In this document: positions 58,341 through 64,000 of the stretch, one piece after another | Numbering within the stretch: the stretch's first letter is position 1 | Layout: each line of letters starts with the position of its first letter | Assembly (NCBI RefSeq): GCF_010389155.1 | Contig: NC_057763.1 | Coordinates: 4,154,649-4,218,648, forward strand | Origin: Erigeron canadensis | Lineage: Eukaryota > Streptophyta > Magnoliopsida > Asterales > Asteraceae | Reading direction: 5' to 3' | Length of the DNA stretch: 64,000 nucleotides | Made by a program: the position numbers and the translations under genes | Notes under the pieces: generated by a model | The model's input: the letters and a program-made list of their open reading frames with translations, nothing else | What the model was told of the DNA's origin: nothing | Databases searched by the model: none

Positions 58341-59391
58341 CGAGCTTATCTAGAACATTGACCACCAGGTGAGGAAAATGATCACAAAAACCTTGAATGA
58401 ACAAAATTCTATCAAATTTATTCATTTTCAACTGGTTACATGCAATTCTGAGTATAATGATTACCTTGGAATTTCAACAAGATACCCTTAGGCAAAGATG
58501 GTACCAAAGGACCGGTGGTACCAAAGGGGTACAGAGGGCCAATATTTCTCTCGAAATTTAAATTTTATCATGGATTTTTATAACCTTTTTATAAACTTTT
58601 AAACTTTCCATTTGGATTCGTTTTTCATAAGTTTTTTAATGTTTTCCCCTCTTAAATTTTTTTATACCGCCTTTACCCTTATGAATAAATTCAATTAATT
58701 TCGGCTGCATTTGTTTGATCTTGGATCCAAAACAATCCCCCTTCAACACGGGTTGAAATTAAAATCCCCAAATACACAATAATCGCCCGGGTTATAATCC
58801 ATGAACTGGAGAATGAATTAAAAGACCACAATTTCAGTTTATCCCTTGGGAATTTACGTTGTTTTCCGAGATTTATCAAACACACATGTGGGGTTTAACT
58901 TCTTTTTCTATTTTAACATTACTTATTTTTTATGAATTGGTTATCTTTAAATTTATTTTGATATGATGTGACATAGTACAAAGTAAATGATATAGTTTTT
59001 CTTTATTCTTGTTACCTCACAGGAATATGACCTAAATGTACATGACACTTTTTTCTTCTTTTTTTTTTGGACATTTTAAAATATTAACTCACTCTTAGCA
59101 TTTGATCCTTGTCATTTTTATATGTAATCCTCTTTAAATACCTAAACCCTTAATTTAGAAAGCGACGAATTTTAATTAAAAATCTTAATTTAGTGAAATG
59201 AAGTCAATGAATATGTACACGGAGAAACGGAGATTAAGCCCTTTTTTCCCTCCAATCTTTTATAACCGAAAAGATACCAAAAAACGTGCATCCCACTGAA
59301 AATAAGTACTACCTTTCTACTCTCTCTATATACTTCATTCCCACCACCATTTCTTATCATACCAAAATTAACCCTTTTAATAATTCTGTAT
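58341..59391. other. Intergenic and MIZ1-like gene promoter region
   Basis: 58341-58560 may continue the LTR-like region at 51633. The rest is AT-rich and non-coding. CTATATAC at 59326-59333 is a plausible TATA box about 60 bp before the ATG at 59392. Confidence 0.5.
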
Positions 59392-60177
59392 ATGGCCGGC
59401 CCAAAAAAACCACTTCCGCCGCCGCCGTCATCATCATCATCATCGCCATCACCTTCCCGGTCATCACCGGGAGTATCCCTTCAACCATCTTCCCCAAGAA
59501 AAAACCCATCAAAATCGACAAAAATCTTCCGTCGTGTTCGTTCTGTTTTTCGTTCGTTTCCCATAATAACTCCAGCCGCATGCAAATTCCCGGTTTCTCT
59601 CCATAGTCAACATGACAATCACCACATTCATGGTGGAACCCGAATGACCGGTACCCTTTTTGGGTACCGAAAAGCACGTATAAACCTTGCAATCCAAGAG
59701 AACCCGAGGTGTTTACCCGTGCTTTTACTAGAACTCTCAATTCCAACGGGAAAACTATTACAAGAAATGGGGTTAGGACTCGTTAGAATTGCGTTAGAAT
59801 GTGAGAAACGAGGTGGTAAAACAAAGCTTGTAGACGAACCGATATGGACCATGTATTGTAATGGTCGAAAAATGGGGTACGGTGTTAAAAGAGAGCCTAC
59901 GGATGAAGATTTGTACGTAATGCAATTGCTTCATGCAATATCAATGGGGGCTGGAGTACTTCCAGCCTCCGGTGACACCAATACTACCAATATCAGTGAT
60001 AATAATAATGTTATCACTGATACCGGTGTAACGGTGGCATCAACAGATGGAGAATTAACATATATGCGTGCGCATTTTGAACGAGTGATTGGATCAAAGG
60101 ATTCCGAGACGTATTACATGATGAATCCAGATGGTAATAGTGGACCCGAATTAAGTATCTTCTTTGTGCGAGTTTGA
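59392..60177 (+). CDS. MIZU-KUSSEI1 (MIZ1)-like protein, DUF617 family
   Basis: An intronless 261-residue protein. The N-terminus is Pro/Ser-rich low complexity (residues 5-42), followed by a basic segment RRVRSVFRSFPIITPAACKF (47-66). The MIZ1 domain runs from about 86 to 261: TGTLFGYRKARINLAIQENP, LLLELSIPTGKLLQEMGLGL, VRIALECEK, EPIWTMYCNGRKMGYGVKRE, then YMRAHFERVIGSKDSETYYM and NPDGNSGPELSIFFVRV. An Asn/Thr/Asp-rich insert (195-215) interrupts the domain at a normally variable loop. MIZ1 of Arabidopsis is needed for root hydrotropism and works at the ER membrane; other family members are mostly uncharacterised, so the role here is inferred only at family level. The start is the first ATG after the TATA; the family is typically single-exon and this length is ordinary. 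No defect is seen. Confidence 0.94.
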   Translation: MAGPKKPLPPPPSSSSSSPSPSRSSPGVSLQPSSPRKNPSKSTKIFRRVRSVFRSFPIITPAACKFPVSLHSQHDNHHIHGGTRMTGTLFGYRKARINLAIQENPRCLPVLLLELSIPTGKLLQEMGLGLVRIALECEKRGGKTKLVDEPIWTMYCNGRKMGYGVKREPTDEDLYVMQLLHAISMGAGVLPASGDTNTTNISDNNNVITDTGVTVASTDGELTYMRAHFERVIGSKDSETYYMMNPDGNSGPELSIFFVRV

Positions 60178-61744
60178 ATTTGTAATGTCTTAAAGTTATA
60201 AAGATAGAGTAGTAGATGTTATTAAACTTTTGCTATTGGTTATTGTTTTTTATTTTCATTTCGGTTCATTATTTTTAACTTGAGAATGTAAGTAATTATT
60301 TTATTTTATTTATTATTTTTTAGTTTTTTTTCTACTTAATAATAATGTCTTTTATGTATGTATATATATTCTTTTCTTTTTCTATTTCATTTTCCGCTCC
60401 TTTTCTTATAATGGTGGATTTTTTGTTTAAAGATGACGTTGATGGTGAGATTATTGGAATGCATGATATTGAGAACGGTTAGCTTGACGTTTTATTAATG
60501 ATGTATTGAAGATTTTGTAAGAAATTAGTGGTGGGTTAGTACTTAGTAGTGATGGTTGCAATATTCCGAGTTCTAACAGGAATAGTGATAAATTAGTGAT
60601 GGTATGAGGCTATGAGCATTAGGAGTGAATATTTTTAAGCCTTTGATTCAATTTATCACACCTGTTTTGGAATCATATTTTTAATTAAGAATGATCTTTT
60701 TTAGTTGATAATAAACTCATTAGATTTTTATGAGTCAAAAACACAGCCAAACTCAATTCAACTTCATGGAGCAGTGGAAAATTTTTAATATTCTAAGTTT
60801 TGGGCTTTAACTTGGTGCTATTCTTATAATACTATTAAGTGTATATACCTCATGGTGCTTATTTCCATTCTTACATACTCTGTATTGTAATTATAGTTAA
60901 GAATTATATCTTTGTTGGCCGTTAATTAAAAAAACATTAAGAAAGAAACGAATTAGTGAGATGATTTGTGAAGAGTGAAGACACTTTGGAAGGATGAAAC
61001 GGAAAAGTGAGAAGGAAAAATTTTTTTCTTTGGAAATGAGAAATGAAAAAGGAAATGACTTTCATTCTTTAATATTTTGACTACCCAATCAACCTTGTTC
61101 TTTAGCATATTGATTAGGAAAAATATAAAAAATGACCACAAAGATGCAACAAAACTATCAAAAATAATTAACTTGCTTTATCTATTAATGAATAGAACTC
61201 ATATTTTTCTAAGGAGAACCAGAACTATCAAAAAGGAGTCTTCCTACTGACGTACATGGATAGTTATATTTATAAAACTTAACTATTCAGAGATAGACTT
61301 TCGACATGAAAAATATAAAAAAAAATTTATGCAAATTAACGGCAACTCGTAAGACGTAAATTTTTCTTAATTTATTGCCACACCTTAAATTTATTTATTT
61401 ATTATTATTATTTAAAAATTGAAAATATATTATTAAGAATTAAGGTTTGTAATCTTTTAATCTTGTATTGTACCGGTCGAAAACTTTTAACCTTATATGT
61501 CATTTGGATACCAACTAACCCTTATTCAATTACCAACCCCAACTACATATAATATCACCCTTTGGAGTTAGTAAGACTAACCAAAGTGAGACATTATCCA
61601 ACCCGGACCCCAAAATGCCCTGGAATGCCCTGAAAGGTGTTTTGAGCCAAAAAAAAAAAAAAATCTCTCGATCGGGATAGGAATAACGCCCTTATTATAT
61701 TTGTGTTGTTTTTATATATATAGTATGTATGTGTGTAGATTAGT
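60178..61744. other. 3' flank and intergenic region, no gene
   Basis: The 3' UTR of the MIZ1-like gene probably ends within about 200 bp (AATAAT near 60340). The remainder is AT-rich with homopolymers (A15 near 61651). I see no coding frame or RNA gene. Confidence 0.5.
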
Positions 61745-62020
61745 GACGAACATATAACCCAAAAATCTGAGACACGACCTAGGCCTAGCCGAACTCGACT
61801 CCCTTGATAGGGTAACGAGTCGGGCCACGGGTTCGATTTTGTTGCACTAAAGGATTTTGGGTTGGGTCAGGCAGGGCCAGGACACGTTATGAACAAAAGT
61901 CTCTTAAACCCGAGAACCAACCGAACCCGCCCGAACGCGTAACGGGTCAGGTCTCTGGCTTGATTTTGTTGCACTGTTGGGTTTTGGGTTTGCACGGGCC
62001 GGGCCAGGTTTTGACCCCTG
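61745..62020. repeat. GC-richer dispersed repeat with internal duplication
   Basis: Two related halves share GGGTAACGAGTCGGGCC/CGTAACGGGTCAGG and TTGATTTTGTTGCACT followed by GGGTTTTGGGTT. The family was not identified. 62021-62423 holds nothing else recognisable. Confidence 0.5.
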
Positions 62021-62423
62021 TTCATGCCTAGCGTTGATATTGGGGAGCTTCCTAAAGGAGGCCTTACTTCACTGTGGGTTCCAAAGACTCCCTCATGCCA
62101 CGTGCTGCAAGCCACCCCTTTTATAAAGCCCCACTCCCATTAGTTTAAGGATTCGAATCAGAAGTTATTTCCTTAAAACTAACATTTCTAATCAAATTAA
62201 TTTCACCTGCAGGTTCATCGTGTTTTCATTCATCATGTCTAGGCATGTCTCGTCAACAAGTATTAATATTTGTTAAATCAAAGAGGTTGCACTGTTGTTG
62301 CAATTTCGTACGTAACAATGTAATATATAACTCCATATACGTATAATATATACTAGTCTTCAGCCCGGCCCATCTGATGGATGGTTTAGATGGGTTGGAT
62401 GATGTCTCAAAAACTATATATAT

Positions 62424-62652
62424 AATCATAGCAATATTTGTGCACATATGATCATGAATCCAAATCTCCACATAATTATATAACGGATGATAATCCATGC
62501 TCCACACAATTATAAACTTCAAAATTACACATAAGTTATTCATAAAACAATCAAAAAATAATTTTCATGTAAAGAACAATCATCAGTTGGTCTTGATTTG
62601 AAAAGTTCTCAAAGGTTCTCGCAAAAAAAAAGGTTCTCAAAATAACTTTTCA
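62424..62652. mobile_element. Foldback element family 1, right half only
   Basis: Matches the right arm of the elements at 21655 and 47996 from the loop outwards (ATCATAGCAATATTTGTGCA ... GTTCTCAAAATAACTTTTCA). The left arm is missing, so the palindrome is lost. Confidence 0.82.
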
Positions 62653-62714
62653 CTATATATATATATATATATAAGGAAATCAAATGATAACATGTGTTAG
62701 ATGATGATTAACAT

Positions 62715-62926
62715 TGTTAGAAGTAAAAGATTATGGGATCAGCAAGAATCATCATTTCCCAATATAAAAAGATCTCGACTTGGGCAGCAAACCAAAGAAT
62801 TATTTTCTTGATTGTCTTTCCTTGATTAAGCTTATGTAATCGTGTATAAATTGATGGTCAGACAAATGTATTCATCATCATAAAATCAATATACACATAT
62901 TTCAATTCTATTCCTTCTAATTGTCA
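62715..62926 (+). repeat. 5' LTR of a Copia element (212 bp)
   Basis: Starts TGTTAGAAGTAAAAG and ends CTTCTAATTGTCA, directly followed by the primer site. TATAAAA at 62763-62769 is a candidate TATA box. Confidence 0.75.
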
Positions 62927-62938
62927 TGGTATCAGAGC
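62927..62938 (+). other. Primer binding site (tRNA-Met)
   Basis: TGGTATCAGAGC, exact, adjoining the LTR end. Confidence 0.9.
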
Positions 62939-62999
62939 CAGCAATTCTGTTGTGCTCATCATAATACCCAGAAAAACATCCGCTCAAAACTGAGCCACC

Positions 63000-64000
63000 A
63001 TGGCCGAAGCCGGCGGCTCAAAAACGAATTCCGAATTAATGCTTCAATTAGCAAACTTACCGCAAAATAATAATCACCAACCACAAAACCCCATGAAGTA
63101 TACAAAAATCAGATTTGACCAACTACAAAACCCCATGAATCGAAAGTTTGAATCAATAAAAAGAGAGATTAATCAAATCGATCCATTACCGAAGGCTGAA
63201 GCTTCTTACCAGAAAAGAGAGATTCAGAAAGAGGCCGCTCACCAGAATATTCTGGGAGCAACCATCATCGAACCCCAAGGTGTCGCCGCCGGGTTGATGG
63301 CCGGAGAAATCAACGGTGGTGGTTTTGTTTCAGAAAGTTACCGGCGATACGACGGCAAGAAAAAGATCAGGGATGATAAATCTGATCTACTTTGTGACGA
63401 GTGTGGCATGGAACGGCACACAAAGGAACAATGTTTCCGGCTAATCGGATACCCGACGTGGTGGATTGAGAACAAAAGGAGTGCCAAACGAACCCCAGTC
63501 ACCAGTACTAACTCCACCAAAGGAAATAAGAGTGATAACCGAAAATTAGATGGTGTCTTTTTAGGAGTTGCGGCTGCCGGAATTGAAGGAGAAAAGGAAA
63601 AAGATGAATTTATGGTGGAAGGAAAAGAGAAGAGAGAGATCGAGATGCTTTCTGACTGATCTACTCTCCCTCACAAAAAGTCTTTGATTTGCTTTTCCAA
63701 AAATAATGTTTCCAAACATAATAATATACATAGTGTTTTTTCTAATGAAAAAAGGGGATCCAAAGTGTTTTGTCAAAAAGGGGGATCGGTTGGTTTGACT
63801 AAAAAAGGGACGGCCCAAAATTGTTTTGAGAAAAAAGGTGGACTTGTTTGTGTAGCCCAAAATGGGTCGGCCCATAACATTCCTGCAGTCCAAAGCAATT
63901 CTAAAATGTCAGGTGGATCTTGGATTTTTGATTGTGGGGCCACAGACACAATGACATATGATATTTCAGATTTTACTGATATATCAAGTCCCAGGAAAAC
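63000..64000 (+). pseudogene. Copia gag-protease, one in-frame stop, runs off the window
   Basis: One continuous frame from the ATG at 63000, broken only by TGA at 63657-63659. The N-terminus (MAEAGGSKTNSELMLQLANL) leads almost directly to a zinc knuckle CDECGMERHTKEQC (C132, C135, H140, C145) and LIGYPTWW, so the usual capsid-type middle of gag appears deleted. After the stop the same frame continues into SGGSWIFDCGATDTMTYDIS, the Copia protease start, where the usual DSGA is DCGA. Integrase and RT would follow beyond 64000. Confidence 0.85.

Noticed and set aside
59286..59606. 106-codon ORF overlapping the MIZ1-like gene start
   Set aside because: Other frame of the same DNA, lacking an ATG at its beginning; the MIZ1 frame is clearly the coding one.
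62253..62543. 96-codon minus-strand ORF
   Set aside because: Mostly foldback element family 1 sequence; the same frame is not kept in other copies.

Overview
This is a nuclear plant window, AT-rich and dominated by nested transposable elements, with three recognisable host loci. The repertoire (Athila, Tat and chromovirus-type Gypsy elements, Copia elements with a tRNA-Met primer site, MULEs, Helitrons, foldback MITEs, a mariner-like element) together with NRT1/PTR and MIZ1-domain genes indicates a eudicot. The repeat style recalls Asteraceae, but that is an impression and not a proof.

Host genes. (1) Two tandem minus-strand NRT1/PTR-family (NPF8/PTR2-like) transporter genes. Copy 1 has exons 1-3 inside the window (499-1661) and its remaining exons lie to the left of base 1. 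Copy 2 is complete (26257-29770, five exons, 592 codons, every junction in frame). They belong to one duplicated block (1-2295 and 27813-30795), and about 24 kb of mobile DNA now separates the copies. (2) An intronless MIZ1-domain (MIZU-KUSSEI1-like) gene at 59392-60177. (3) A SANT/Myb-like ("GST T3-like") relic at 44.1-44.5 kb, followed by a head-to-head pair of small related ORFs of unknown function at 45.5-46.5 kb.

Mobile DNA, left to right. Mariner-like relic (2.5-3.7 kb). Copia LTR with primer site (4.2-4.5 kb). A large minus-strand LTR (4.5-13.1 kb) interrupted by a plus-strand solo LTR (5908-11799, TSD AAACG), itself interrupted by a complete non-coding LTR element (7121-10276, TSD ATTGG). 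Gypsy gag-protease relic (13.1-14.9 kb). Minus-strand chromovirus-type LTR with primer site and an RG-rich gag start (15.8-18.9 kb). Helitron (20.9-21.6 kb). Foldback element (21.7-22.1 kb). Non-autonomous MULE with a 9-bp TSD (22567-25993) carrying a solo LTR in its own TIR (23582-25710, TSD TTTTC). MULE-like TIRs at 30.9 and 43.8 kb enclosing an 11-kb Athila element (31185-42391) and a small Helitron. Copia-type solo LTR (44.7-45.2 kb). A cluster of foldback and TIR elements (48-51.5 kb). An LTR-like promoter region (51.6-52.5 kb). A complete but decayed Tat-lineage element (52551-58335, TSD ATAAA) with an intact antisense ORF. A half foldback copy (62.4 kb). A Copia element running off the right edge (62.7-64 kb).

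The most unexpected pattern is that several unrelated LTR families here each carry a private, repeated, GC-rich dyad-symmetric motif. In four of them the motif lies just upstream of the inferred TATA box; in others it lies in U5 or the leader. The second is the divergent pair of small paralogous ORFs at 45.5-46.5 kb.
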